A stretch of DNA of 64,000 nt from DASQPR01 sp963724705 (GTDB lineage Bacteria > Actinomycetota > Actinomycetes > Mycobacteriales > Micromonosporaceae): assembly GCA_963724705.1 (NCBI GenBank), contig CAVRVS010000006.1, positions 310,001 through 374,000 on the forward strand, in the 5' to 3' direction. A program made the translations under genes and the position numbers. The notes beneath the pieces were generated by a model. It saw nothing but the letters and a program-made list of their open reading frames with translations. It ran no database searches and had not been told where the DNA came from. Positions 24,682-33,623 of the stretch are shown one piece after another (position 1 is the stretch's first letter; every line of letters begins with the position of its first letter).

Positions 24682-26908
24682 ACCGGCCGAGGTTCATCAC
24701 TTTGTCCCACGCCGCGACGAAATCGCGTACGAACTTCTCCTTCGCGTCGTCGCTCGCGTAGACCTCGGCCAGAGCGCGCAACTGAGAGTTCGAACCGAAG
24801 ACGAGGTCGACGCGACTGCCCGTCCACTTGACCTCGCCGGTGGCGAGATCGCGACCCTCGAAGATCTCCGCGTCCCCGGACGTTGCCTGCCACGTCGTGC
24901 CCAGGTCGAGCAGGTTCACGAAGAAGTCGTTGGTCAACGACTCGGGGTTCTTGGTGAACACACCGAGCGGCGACCGCTGGGAGTTTGCGCCCAGCACGCG
25001 GAGGCCACCGACGAGGACCGTCATCTCCGGTGCGCTCAGCGTCAGCAGGTTCGCCCGGTCGAGGAGGAGATACTCGGCCGGCAACCGGTGACCCTTGCCG
25101 CGGTAGTTGCGGAACCCGTCGGCCGTCGGCTCGAGCACGGCGAAGGACTCGACGTCGGTCTGCTCCAGCAAGGCGTCCGCGCGTCCCGGCGTGAAGGGCA
25201 CCTCCACGGCGTAGCCGGCGTTCTTGGCGGCTAGTTCGACCGCCGCGCACCCGCCGAGCACGATCAGATCGGCGAGCGAGACCTTCTTGCCCCCGGTCTG
25301 GGCGGCATTGAAGGATTCCTGGATCCCTTCCAGGACGCGCAGCACCGTCGCCAACTCGTCGGGGTCGTTGACCTCCCAACCGTTCTGTGGCTCGAGGCGG
25401 ATGCGTGCCCCGTTCGCGCCGCCGCGCTTGTCGCTGCCGCGGTATGTCGATGCGGATGCCCATGCGGTGGCGGCCAGCTGGGATATTGACAAGCCCGACG
25501 AGAGGATCTGGCCCTTGAGAGTGGCGATGTCCTCGGCGTCGATGAGCTCATGCGTTACCGCCGGGACCGGGTCCTGCCAGATCAGCGTCTCCGTCGGGAC
25601 GAGCGGCCCGAGGTAGCGCACGACGGGTCCCATGTCGCGATGCGTCAGCTTGAACCACGCCCGGGCGAACGCATCGGCGAACTCGTCCGGGTGCTCGAGG
25701 AAGCGTCGCGAGATTGCCTCGTAGACCGGGTCCATTCGCAGCGAGAGGTCTGTCGTCAGCATCATCGGAGCGCGCCTCACGGACGGGTCCTCCGGGTCGG
25801 GTACGGTGCCGGCCGCCGCACCGTCCTTCGGCGCCCACTGGTTCGCCCCGGCCGGGCTGCGCACCAACTCCCACTCGTGGCCGAAAAGGGTCTCGAAGAA
25901 GCTGTTGTCCCACGTCGTCGGCGTAGCCGTCCAGACGACTTCGAGCCCGCTGGTGATCGCGTCGCGGCCCTTGCCGGTGCCGTACGTGTTCTTCCAGCCG
26001 AGGCCCTGTTCCTCGATGGGAGCGCCCTCGGGTTCGGCACCGACATATTGCTCCGGGTCGGCGGCGCCGTGGGTCTTGCCAAACGTGTGACCGCCGGCAA
26101 TCAGCGCGACCGTCTCCTCGTCGTTCATCGCCATGCGGCGGAACGTCTCGCGGATGTCGCGGGCGGCGGAGAGCGGGTCGGGCACCCCGTTCGGGCCCTC
26201 CGGGTTCACGTAGATGAGACCCATCTGGACCGCGGCCAGCGGGTTCTCGAGTTCGCGCTCACCGGTGTAGCGCTCGTCGCCGAGCCAGCTGTCCTCGGGA
26301 CCCCAGTACACGTCCTCGTCGGGCTCCCAGACGTCCGCTCGGCCGCCGCCGAAGCCGAAGGTCTTGAATCCCATGGACTCCAGGGCACAGTTCCCCGCAA
26401 ACACCATGAGGTCGGCCCACGAGAGCTTGCGGCCGTATTTCTGCTTGACCGGCCACAGCAGCCGGCGGGCCTTGTCGAGGTTCCCGTTGTCCGGCCAGCT
26501 GTTGAGCGGCGCGAAGCGCTGCATGCCGGTGCCGGCGCCGCCGCGCCCGTCGCTGATGCGGTACGTACCGGCCGCGTGCCACGCCATCCGGATGAACAAC
26601 GGCCCGTAGTGGCCGAAGTCGGCCGGCCACCAGTCCTGCGAGGTGGTCATGACCTCCTCGATGTCCCTCTTGACGGCATCGAGGTCGAGGGTCTTGAACT
26701 CCGCGGCGTAGTCGAACTTCACACCCATGGGGTCGGCCATCGGTGGGTTCTTCTGGAGGATCCTGAGATTGAGTTGGTTTGGCCACCAGGTGCGGTTCCC
26801 GGCGCCCTCGGTCGGATGGGTGACTCGGTGGATGACCGGGCAGAGACCTTCGCTCTCTTCCGAGTTCATGTCGCCAACGGCTGCATCGTGATGGTGGTGT
26901 TCAGACAT
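24668..26908 (-). CDS. katG: Catalase-peroxidase KatG
   Basis: This haem enzyme destroys hydrogen peroxide and has peroxidase activity; in mycobacteria it activates isoniazid. The 746-residue length is standard. The distal haem site FIRMAWHAAGTYR, proximal AGGHTFGKTHG and the duplicated C-terminal domain are all present, and the helical layout is complete. The second ATG (26908) is preferred because GGAAGG sits 6 bases before it, whereas the first ATG directly abuts the RBS. furA ends 48 bp upstream on the same strand, so the two form the conserved furA-katG operon. The last codons lie in an 11-bp tandem repeat. Confidence 0.97.
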   Translation of the reverse strand: MSEHHHHDAAVGDMNSEESEGLCPVIHRVTHPTEGAGNRTWWPNQLNLRILQKNPPMADPMGVKFDYAAEFKTLDLDAVKRDIEEVMTTSQDWWPADFGHYGPLFIRMAWHAAGTYRISDGRGGAGTGMQRFAPLNSWPDNGNLDKARRLLWPVKQKYGRKLSWADLMVFAGNCALESMGFKTFGFGGGRADVWEPDEDVYWGPEDSWLGDERYTGERELENPLAAVQMGLIYVNPEGPNGVPDPLSAARDIRETFRRMAMNDEETVALIAGGHTFGKTHGAADPEQYVGAEPEGAPIEEQGLGWKNTYGTGKGRDAITSGLEVVWTATPTTWDNSFFETLFGHEWELVRSPAGANQWAPKDGAAAGTVPDPEDPSVRRAPMMLTTDLSLRMDPVYEAISRRFLEHPDEFADAFARAWFKLTHRDMGPVVRYLGPLVPTETLIWQDPVPAVTHELIDAEDIATLKGQILSSGLSISQLAATAWASASTYRGSDKRGGANGARIRLEPQNGWEVNDPDELATVLRVLEGIQESFNAAQTGGKKVSLADLIVLGGCAAVELAAKNAGYAVEVPFTPGRADALLEQTDVESFAVLEPTADGFRNYRGKGHRLPAEYLLLDRANLLTLSAPEMTVLVGGLRVLGANSQRSPLGVFTKNPESLTNDFFVNLLDLGTTWQATSGDAEIFEGRDLATGEVKWTGSRVDLVFGSNSQLRALAEVYASDDAKEKFVRDFVAAWDKVMNLGRFDLA

Positions 26909-26956
26909 GCGCATCCTTCCGGGACTTGAGAGATCAGGGGCGTGGCTGCGGTGTGT

Positions 26957-27388
26957 TCATGGACTCGGCACGGGAGCGCAGTCGGAGCACACCCCCCAGT
27001 AGATGACCTCGGCTTCGTCAATCAGGAAGCCGCGGTCATCCGACGCAATCAGGCAGGGCGTCTCCCCGACGGCGCAATCGACGTCGGCGACGACACCACA
27101 GGACCGGCACACGACATGGTGGTGGTTATCCCCGACGCGCGACTCGTAGCGAGCCACGGAACCGGACGGCTGGATGCGCCGTATCAGGCCCGCCGTCGTG
27201 AGCGCACGCAGCACGTCGTAGACGGCCTGGTGTGATACGTCGGCAAGATCTCTGCGCACGGCACCGATGATCGAGTCCGTGTCGGCGTGGGGATGGTCGT
27301 ACACCGCGGTCAGCACCGCGACCCGAGGACGGGTCACCCGCAGAGCGGCGCTACGCAGCATCTGCTGGAAGTCCAAGGTCGTGGGCAC
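26957..27388 (-). CDS. furA: Fur-family peroxide-type regulator FurA
   Basis: This 143-residue Fur-family repressor has an N-terminal winged helix (ALRVTRPRVAVLTAVYDHPHADTDSIIGAVR...VSHQAVYDVLRALTTAGLI), the metal site NHHHVVCRSCG and a second CSDC pair for structural zinc. In mycobacteria and Streptomyces such genes precede katG, bind their own promoter and release under peroxide. The start GTG at 27388 coincides with the predicted transcript start, giving a leaderless mRNA. The coding order furA-katG and 48-bp gap are conserved features. Confidence 0.94.
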   Translation of the reverse strand: MPTTLDFQQMLRSAALRVTRPRVAVLTAVYDHPHADTDSIIGAVRRDLADVSHQAVYDVLRALTTAGLIRRIQPSGSVARYESRVGDNHHHVVCRSCGVVADVDCAVGETPCLIASDDRGFLIDEAEVIYWGVCSDCAPVPSP

Positions 27389-27395
27389 GCTTCGA

Positions 27396-27423
27396 ATACT
27401 GCCACTTTTCTGGAATCAGTCAA
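27396..27423 (-). promoter_or_regulatory. furA promoter with AT-rich FurA operator
   Basis: Reading leftward, TTGACT (27423-27418) and CAGTAT (27401-27396) are spaced by 16 bases. The AT-rich spacer GATTCCAGAAAAG closely resembles the FurA operator described in mycobacteria. The start of transcription would fall near 27389, on or next to the GTG start codon. Confidence 0.8.
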
Positions 27424-27720
27424 GAATCGGGGCTCGATCGAGTTCGCCCGGGCTGCTTCCTGCGTCGCGCCGCGGCCGGCGGATCACCGGGACGCGCAAT
27501 CGACCACCGGCGTGCTCGCGGCTGGGACGGACATCGCCGATCTTGCCAAGCGGCGCGTCGACGACGCACTCGCACCTATCAACGTCCGTCTTTGGGATCG
27601 GATCGCCAACGTCACCTAACGCTGAAATCAAAACGCTCTGTGTGCCGTGCACACCGCTACGCTGACCCGTGTCGGCGCATGAACGCAGCGACGTGAGCCA
27701 CACGGATGGGAGTCGCCACT

Positions 27721-28149
27721 ATGGACGTACAAAGAACGCTGATGCGCGCGGCAAACGCGCTGCCGGTCAAGCTGTACCGCATGTCAAACGGCCGAATGGT
27801 GGGCCGGGCAGCCGGGTTGGCGACGTTGCTGCTCACGGTCGCCGGTCGCAAGACAGGTGTCGAGCACACGACGCTCGTCGCGTACTTCGAGGACGACGGG
27901 CGGTACGTGGTCACCGGCTCGGCCGGCGGCAGCGCAACCGAACCGCAATGGTTCCGCAACCTCCGGCATGCTGATCGGGCCGTGGTCCAGATCGCGGCGA
28001 CACGTACCGAGGTCGGGGTCGCAATCGCCGATGCCGCCGAGCATGCGGTGCTCTGGGAACGATTGGTCGCTCGTGCGCCCGGTTTTGCTAAGTATCAGGC
28101 CAAGGTCGAGCGTCAGATCCCGATAGCGACCCTGACTCCGCGACCCTGA
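27721..28149 (+). CDS. Deazaflavin (F420)-dependent nitroreductase-family protein
   Basis: This 142-residue split-barrel protein of the Ddn/DUF385 family has LLTVAGRKTGVEHTTLVAYFEDDGRYVVTGSAGGSATEPQWFRNLRHADRAVVQI. Members bind F420 and reduce quinones or nitro compounds, and some bind other cofactors. The ATG at 27721 is preferred because GGGAG lies 8 bases upstream; an ATG at 27706 has no ribosome binding site. It is a single gene. F420 use is inferred from family only. Confidence 0.88.
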   Translation: MDVQRTLMRAANALPVKLYRMSNGRMVGRAAGLATLLLTVAGRKTGVEHTTLVAYFEDDGRYVVTGSAGGSATEPQWFRNLRHADRAVVQIAATRTEVGVAIADAAEHAVLWERLVARAPGFAKYQAKVERQIPIATLTPRP

Positions 28150-28278
28150 CGACTCGCTGCCGATTTCGTTGCCGATTCGGTCTCGCGAATTGCCTGCACC
28201 CAACGGTAGAAAACTCGAAGGGCTCTTCGTCGTCTGAATGCCGGTGCCCGACCGGCACCACGGCGAAGGAGAGCCCGC

Positions 28279-28515
28279 ATGTCCAACGAGTACCTGGCCA
28301 GCGTCGTCTGGCAACGCGCAACCATGAGCGAGCGGGAGCGCCGAGATTACGAGGAGGCCACCGGACGGCTCGCGGCACGCTGGTCACGAGGCCTGGATCG
28401 CGCCCTTGAGGCCGTACGGGTCAGGAGATCATGGCGAAGAAACCTCAGCGGATCTCGTGATGCAGCCGTGAGACTCGTGTCCAACCAACACACGCGCCCG
28501 CAGGGGAACCCATGA
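28279..28515 (+). CDS. Small basic protein coupled to DinB gene
   Basis: This 78-residue Arg-rich protein (MSNEYLASVVWQRATMSERERRDYEEATGRLAARW...) is not recognised. A ribosome binding site GGAG lies 7 bases before ATG 28279 and the stop overlaps the following ATG as ATGA, so it is likely translated and coupled. The first half looks helical and amphipathic. The second half (RRSWRRNLSGSRDAAVRL) is basic. Confidence 0.6.
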   Translation: MSNEYLASVVWQRATMSERERRDYEEATGRLAARWSRGLDRALEAVRVRRSWRRNLSGSRDAAVRLVSNQHTRPQGNP

Positions 28516-29015
28516 CCCAGCCCGCTATGACCGACGAGGTTCGTGCTCTGCTGTCGGCCTTGACCAGCCAACGCAACCACGTGCTCGGCATTCTGGACGG
28601 CCTTACCGACGAGGCACTCCGTCGACCGGTACTTCCGTCTGGCTGGACGTGTCTCGGTCTGGTTCGCCATCTCGCCCTCGACGTCGAGCGCTTCTGGTTC
28701 CGCGCCGTCGTCGCGGGCGAGACGGTCGACCTCGAGAACGGCGACGCGGCTTGGCAGGTCGCCCCGGACACACGCAGCGAGGAGATCTTCGCCCTGTACC
28801 GCCAGGAGATCGACAAGGCGGACGCGATCATCGCGTCGACACCCGCCGATGCCGGGGCGGCGTGGTGGTCCGATGCGATCTTTCCCGGAATGCCGCCCCA
28901 AACGCTGCGTACGACACTGCTGCATGTCATCACCGAGACCGCGTGTCACGCCGGCCACCTGGACGCTGTACGTGAGCTTATGGACGGACGCACCTGGCTC
29001 GTCATCACCGAATAG
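28512..29015 (+). CDS. DinB-superfamily (DUF664-like) protein
   Basis: This 167-residue four-helix DinB/YfiT-like metalloprotein has the family opening RNHVLGILDGLTDEALRRPVLPSGWTCLGLVRHLALDVERFW and the C-terminal TACHAGHLDAVRELMDG. The conserved histidines (HLA, CHAGH) form a metal triad. In mycothiol-producing actinomycetes, members act as mycothiol-dependent S-transferases or isomerases, so a thiol-transfer role is plausible. It is translationally coupled to the small gene upstream by a 4-bp overlap. Confidence 0.85.
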   Translation: MTQPAMTDEVRALLSALTSQRNHVLGILDGLTDEALRRPVLPSGWTCLGLVRHLALDVERFWFRAVVAGETVDLENGDAAWQVAPDTRSEEIFALYRQEIDKADAIIASTPADAGAAWWSDAIFPGMPPQTLRTTLLHVITETACHAGHLDAVRELMDGRTWLVITE

Positions 29016-29066
29016 GGCTCGCGACTAAAGCAATCCGCGGCACAGGGAGGGTGTTGATCGGGTGGT

Positions 29067-29702
29067 TCACCCCGCGCGATATGGCGCCTGGGCTGCCCAT
29101 CGCACCTCGGCGTCGCGTACGTAGAAGACGCCGATCACGAGATCGCCGATCGGATTCTGTCGTCCGACTAAGCCCGTGCCGCGCAAGGCCATCGTGACGG
29201 ATCCCGTGGGCGCCGCCAGCACCCCGGTCGCCATCGCGGGATTCGTTCCGCCGCCCTTGCCGTCGGGCACGAACGCCGTACCGGCGAGCCACGCATAGTG
29301 GGTCGACAGTGGCTGGTACGCGTCTCGCCATTCGAACCCGTCGACGCCCGTACCCCACGCGTTCAACGGCAGCAGCGTTGGACCGCCGGATCCGTCGAGC
29401 ACGACGAACTCGTAGTGGCCGCCACCGATCCGGTTGTCCGGACCGCTCCATCGCACCTGGACGACGAGTTCCGAGTCCTCGACGGCAACCTGGTCAGCTG
29501 GGCCGCCCAGCGCCGCGACCGCGCGACCGAAGGCGGGCTTATCGGCCAGCCGTACCAGCGCCGATACAGTGACGCCGTCGCCGCCGTGTGCCCAATCGCG
29601 ATCGTGGTTGGTTGCGCGCACACCCCACAGCGCGGCCACGGTCACCACGGCGGCAGCGAGCGCCACGATGAGCGTCGTTCTCGCCGCAGTCATCCGGACC
29701 AT
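29067..29702 (-). CDS. Secreted or anchored protein of unknown function
   Basis: I do not recognise this about 211-residue protein. It has one N-terminal hydrophobic helix (TTLIVALAAAVVTVAALWGV) preceded by Arg, so it is probably membrane-anchored or secreted. The rest is soluble with Trp/Gly-rich beta-like segments (RWSGPDNRIGGGHYEFVVLDGSGGPTLLPLNAWG, DAYQPLSTHYAWLAGTAF). It ends VFYVRDAEVRWAAQAPYRAG. ATG 29702 or 29693 may be the start. It is a single gene convergent with the DinB unit. Confidence 0.6.
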   Translation of the reverse strand: MVRMTAARTTLIVALAAAVVTVAALWGVRATNHDRDWAHGGDGVTVSALVRLADKPAFGRAVAALGGPADQVAVEDSELVVQVRWSGPDNRIGGGHYEFVVLDGSGGPTLLPLNAWGTGVDGFEWRDAYQPLSTHYAWLAGTAFVPDGKGGGTNPAMATGVLAAPTGSVTMALRGTGLVGRQNPIGDLVIGVFYVRDAEVRWAAQAPYRAG

Positions 29703-29853
29703 GATGCGGATGATGACGGATCTGCTCCATTCGCGCTGTCCCGCGACCGACACGCAACACGTAGCGACGATTTCGGTTTGAGCGCGACGTCAACGGTCAT
29801 CCGATCAATTTCCAAACAGTCCCCATAGGGCAGCAGACTCCGCCCGTGGTTGC

Positions 29854-30702
29854 ATGGACGGCATGGACCCGTTCGCCGCGTACGCGGACTCCCCCGCCGC
29901 ACAACGGGAGACTCGCGTCGACAGACTCAGCGTCCGAACCGCTGCGTTCCTCTCTGACATCCACGCGAACGACGCGGCACTGGCCGCTGTCGTCAGCGAA
30001 CTCGCCGCCGAGCCGCCCGACGTCGTTGTGCTCAACGGCGATATCACGTGGGGCACGTTCCCGACCGAGACGGTCGACCTGATCGAGTCCCTGCGCAACT
30101 CGGTCAGTCAGGTCGTGATGATCCGCGGCAACGGCGATCGGGCGCTGCTCGACCTGCACCGGGGCGTGCGGGAGCCGGAGTCGCCGCGAGATCCCTGGAT
30201 GGTCGCGCGGCACAATGCGCGAGACGTGTCCGAGTTAAGCCGCGTGGTCTTCCAGGTGGACATCGATGTTGTCGGGCTGGGCACGATACGCGCGTGCCAT
30301 GGCTCGCCACGCGCGGACATCGAAATCATTACGCCGGGTACGCCGCTTGAGCGGTTGGCGGCGGCGATCGCCGGCATCGACGCCGACGTGTTGCTCACCG
30401 GCCACAGCCACCTCCAGTTCCACCGTCAGGTCGATGGTCTGCGGATCCGCCACAGTGTGAACCCGGGCAGCGTCGGCATCCCGTACGGTGTGGCCGAACC
30501 GGGCGCGTACTGGCTGCGGGTCGACGGATCACGAACGGATCCTTTCGACTTCCGGCACACGAAATACGACCTCGACGCGTACCTCGCTCGCATGCTTGCG
30601 ACCGACGACCCGCGCGCCGACGTCGTGGCGAAATACCTCCGTCAACCGCCGACACGTGATTACATGATCACCCACGGCGAGTCGATCATGTTCTCCGACT
30701 GA
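29854..30702 (+). CDS. Calcineurin-like metallophosphoesterase
   Basis: This 282-residue phosphoesterase has all five metal motifs: FLSDIHAND (DxH), VVLNGDITWG (GD), MIRGNGDRALLD (GNxD), RACHGSPR (H) and LLTGHSHLQFHR (GHxH). The layout is that of the MJ0936/YfcE-like small phosphodiesterases. The C-terminal part holds VNPGSVGIPYGVAEPGAYWL, the conserved NPGS. It is cytosolic. ATG 29854 gives a short N-terminal leader. The substrate, possibly a cyclic nucleotide or phosphodiester, is unknown. It is a single gene. Confidence 0.87.
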   Translation: MDGMDPFAAYADSPAAQRETRVDRLSVRTAAFLSDIHANDAALAAVVSELAAEPPDVVVLNGDITWGTFPTETVDLIESLRNSVSQVVMIRGNGDRALLDLHRGVREPESPRDPWMVARHNARDVSELSRVVFQVDIDVVGLGTIRACHGSPRADIEIITPGTPLERLAAAIAGIDADVLLTGHSHLQFHRQVDGLRIRHSVNPGSVGIPYGVAEPGAYWLRVDGSRTDPFDFRHTKYDLDAYLARMLATDDPRADVVAKYLRQPPTRDYMITHGESIMFSD

Positions 30703-30850
30703 GAGATCGCCCGCGATGGTGGCGTTGTCTGGTCGGTGAGGCCGTGGACACCATGCCGTATCCGGTCTCAGATCGTGATCGAGACTCATTTCTATCGATC
30801 GCACCGTTTGTACCGGATACAGACAACTAATCAGGCTTTATGCTCGTTTT

Positions 30851-33478
30851 ATGCGGCGGGCTTGGTGGATCTATCCGATTCTCGTGGCTGCCCTGATCGG
30901 TCTGTATAGCATCGCTGGCGGATCGCATGTGGCGGTCGTCGCGGCGGTCGGCCTGGTCAGCGTGGCGGCGATCGGTGTCGGCCTAGCCGCTTACCGGCCA
31001 ATACATTGGCGGGCCTGGGTGTTATTGGCGGCGGGGGTTACCGTCGTCGCCGCTGGCGAGATCAGCTACGACATCGTCGCCACAGGCGTCGGTACGGACG
31101 CGTTTCCCTCGCTGGTCGATGTGCTGTATCTGGCGGCGTATCCGCCGCTGGCGATCGGTTTGCTGTGGCTCGGGGTGGCGCGGACGCCGTCCAGGGACGT
31201 GACCGCGATGATTGATACGGCTGCCTTGAGTCTGGGCGGAAGCCTGGTCGTCTGGGTCGTACTGGTCCGACCGACGGTGGATAGCCTCCACTTGACTGGT
31301 GCGGCGAAGGTCGTTGCGGTCGCTGGATGGGTCGGCGACGCGGTTGTGGTTGCCGCGGCGGCTCGTTTGGTCACGCTGTGGCCGCGCAACTTGGCTGCGG
31401 CATTACTGGGTGCGGCCATTGTCGCGCTGGCGGCAGGGGACGTGCTCTACGGCGTCGATCTGATTCATGGGACCTGGAGCAGCGGCGGGCCGCCCGACCT
31501 GTGTCTGATGGCATTCCTCGGATTGGCCGGTGGCGCCGCGATCACGCCGTCGATGACGCGGCTTGGGTCGGCCCAGACCCCCAGACAGCGTCTGGGTAAC
31601 GGTCGCCTGTGGGCGCTGGCCGCGGCGCTTCTGGTTGCGCCGACGGCGCTTCTCGCCGAGGCGACGCGTGGCCCGGTTGGCACGCCAGTTGCGATCGGCA
31701 TCGTTTCTGTGGCGATCAGCGTGCTGGCGTTGTGGCGTCTCGGCGTCGCGGTGCGCGGCCAGCGCCGGGCCGTCGTCCGGGATGCAGAGATCCGCCGGGC
31801 GGGTCGCCAGGTCGGGCTCGCGACCAACCCAGACGTGGTCGTCGAGAGCGTGGCGTCAGCGTTCGCCGCAATGACCCACGGTTCGGCCGGCACCGTACGG
31901 TTGGAAACGGCACGCACGAATGCCGCAGCGGAGGCGGATGACGATGATGTGCTCCGCTTGCCGGTCGATGCGGGATCCGGACCTGACACCGGCGACGGCG
32001 CATCGGAGCCGGTTCGGCGCGACCTCGTCTTCACCGCATCGGCGGCCGACCTGGCCGAACTTGAGGACGTATTGGCCGGCCTGACCGAACAGGCCGCCGT
32101 CGCGTTGCAACGCATCGACCTTACCGACCGGATCCGGGCCAGCCAGACCGAGCAGGCCATCCTCGCCTACCGCGCATCGCACGACGCGTTGACCGGCCTG
32201 GCGAATGTGCAACTGTTCCGCGACCGGCTCGCCAAGCTCGCCGAAACCGCCACCGGTGACACTACGACCGCCGTTGTATTCATCGACCTCGACGACTTCA
32301 AAGCCATCAACGACACCCTCGGCCACGAGGTAGGAGACGGTGTGCTGATCGCCGCGGCTCGACGGATCCAGGGCAGCCTGCGCGCTGGCGACCTCGCCGC
32401 ACGCCTCGGCGGTGACGAGTTCGCGGTGCTACTGCCGGGCGCGGACGACGCCACCGCCTACCCCATCGCGGCACGGATCACCGACAATCTGGCCCAGCCA
32501 ACGACGATCGCTGGCTTGCCCGTACATTGTCGAGCTAGCGCCGGCGTCGCTACGGCATCGCGGCCGACCGACTACCCGCTGCTGATGCGGCGGGCCGACG
32601 ACGCCCTGTACGCGGCAAAGGCCGACGGCAAGGCACGTTGGCGCCCGTACCAACCGACGATGCACAGCCCTCTTCACCGTGGCAGCGACCTTCGGGCCGA
32701 ACTCCAACGCCTGCTCCAGCCGGCCGACGTCGATGCCCCATCGGCCAACGGTCTGACCATGCACTACCAGCCAATCGTGGAGCTCGCACGCGGCACCACC
32801 CGTGGCTACGAAGCACTCATCCGGTGGCAACACCCCGACCGCGGCATGATCCCCGCGACCGAACTCATCAGCGTCGCCGAACAGACCGGCCTGATCGTGC
32901 CACTCGGAAACTGGGCCCTCCGCCGGACCGTCATCGACGCGAGCCAATTGACGGCAACGCCCGACGGCGCGACGCGATACGTGAGCGCCAATATCGCGCC
33001 ACGACAACTACACCAGACCGGATTCATCACCCAGATCAGCGACGCCGTCGCCGCCGCGCGCCTCGACCCCACGCGACTCGTCGTCGAGATCACCGAAACG
33101 CAACTCCTCGATGACGACGACATCTGGAACGACCTCGCTACCCTACGCCGGCGTGGCATACGCATTGCGATCGACGACTTCGGCACCGGCTACGCGTCCC
33201 TGAACTACCTCCGACACCCCATCATCGACATCGTCAAACTCGATCGCGTATTCCTCCGCGACACCGGCGACGGCCACAACCGACGCCTACTCAGCGCCGT
33301 CGTCGGACTGACCCGCGACCTCGGCATCGAACTCATCGCCGAAGGGATCGAAGACGACACCACCCGCACAACCCTCATCGACCTCGGTGTGCAAGTCGGC
33401 CAAGGACACCTGTTCGCCACGGCGATGCCGATCGAGCACGCCACGCAATGGACCCGCGAGCGGGCCCTGATCGACTAG
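30851..33478 (+). CDS. Membrane-bound GGDEF-EAL cyclic-di-GMP protein
   Basis: This 875-residue protein has about nine hydrophobic helices in the first about 310 residues, a linker, a diguanylate cyclase domain with intact ARLGGDEFAVLLPG (GGDEF near residue 520), and a phosphodiesterase domain with GYEALIRWQHP (EAL about 654-656), DDFGTGYASLNYLR and KLDRVFL. Both catalytic signatures are intact, so either or both activities are possible. No RxxD inhibitory site is obvious from the motif upstream of GGDEF. The membrane region suggests a sensory input. It stands alone, with a 148-base upstream gap. Confidence 0.92.
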   Translation: MRRAWWIYPILVAALIGLYSIAGGSHVAVVAAVGLVSVAAIGVGLAAYRPIHWRAWVLLAAGVTVVAAGEISYDIVATGVGTDAFPSLVDVLYLAAYPPLAIGLLWLGVARTPSRDVTAMIDTAALSLGGSLVVWVVLVRPTVDSLHLTGAAKVVAVAGWVGDAVVVAAAARLVTLWPRNLAAALLGAAIVALAAGDVLYGVDLIHGTWSSGGPPDLCLMAFLGLAGGAAITPSMTRLGSAQTPRQRLGNGRLWALAAALLVAPTALLAEATRGPVGTPVAIGIVSVAISVLALWRLGVAVRGQRRAVVRDAEIRRAGRQVGLATNPDVVVESVASAFAAMTHGSAGTVRLETARTNAAAEADDDDVLRLPVDAGSGPDTGDGASEPVRRDLVFTASAADLAELEDVLAGLTEQAAVALQRIDLTDRIRASQTEQAILAYRASHDALTGLANVQLFRDRLAKLAETATGDTTTAVVFIDLDDFKAINDTLGHEVGDGVLIAAARRIQGSLRAGDLAARLGGDEFAVLLPGADDATAYPIAARITDNLAQPTTIAGLPVHCRASAGVATASRPTDYPLLMRRADDALYAAKADGKARWRPYQPTMHSPLHRGSDLRAELQRLLQPADVDAPSANGLTMHYQPIVELARGTTRGYEALIRWQHPDRGMIPATELISVAEQTGLIVPLGNWALRRTVIDASQLTATPDGATRYVSANIAPRQLHQTGFITQISDAVAAARLDPTRLVVEITETQLLDDDDIWNDLATLRRRGIRIAIDDFGTGYASLNYLRHPIIDIVKLDRVFLRDTGDGHNRRLLSAVVGLTRDLGIELIAEGIEDDTTRTTLIDLGVQVGQGHLFATAMPIEHATQWTRERALID

Positions 33479-33623
33479 GGCGCCACACTGCAACGACCCA
33501 CGGTTCGTCTGCCGCGCCGTACAGCCTGACCACGTCTCCAGGCACAAGTTTCTTCACCGAAAACGAAGCGCCCGTTCTGGTCGCCGACCTGATCGTCGAC
33601 GCGCTCGAACCCAACCGTCATGC

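Noticed and set aside
25550..26929. Long open frame antisense to katG
   Set aside because: Composition is Arg/Val/Gly-rich with no motif, and katG is certain on the other strand.
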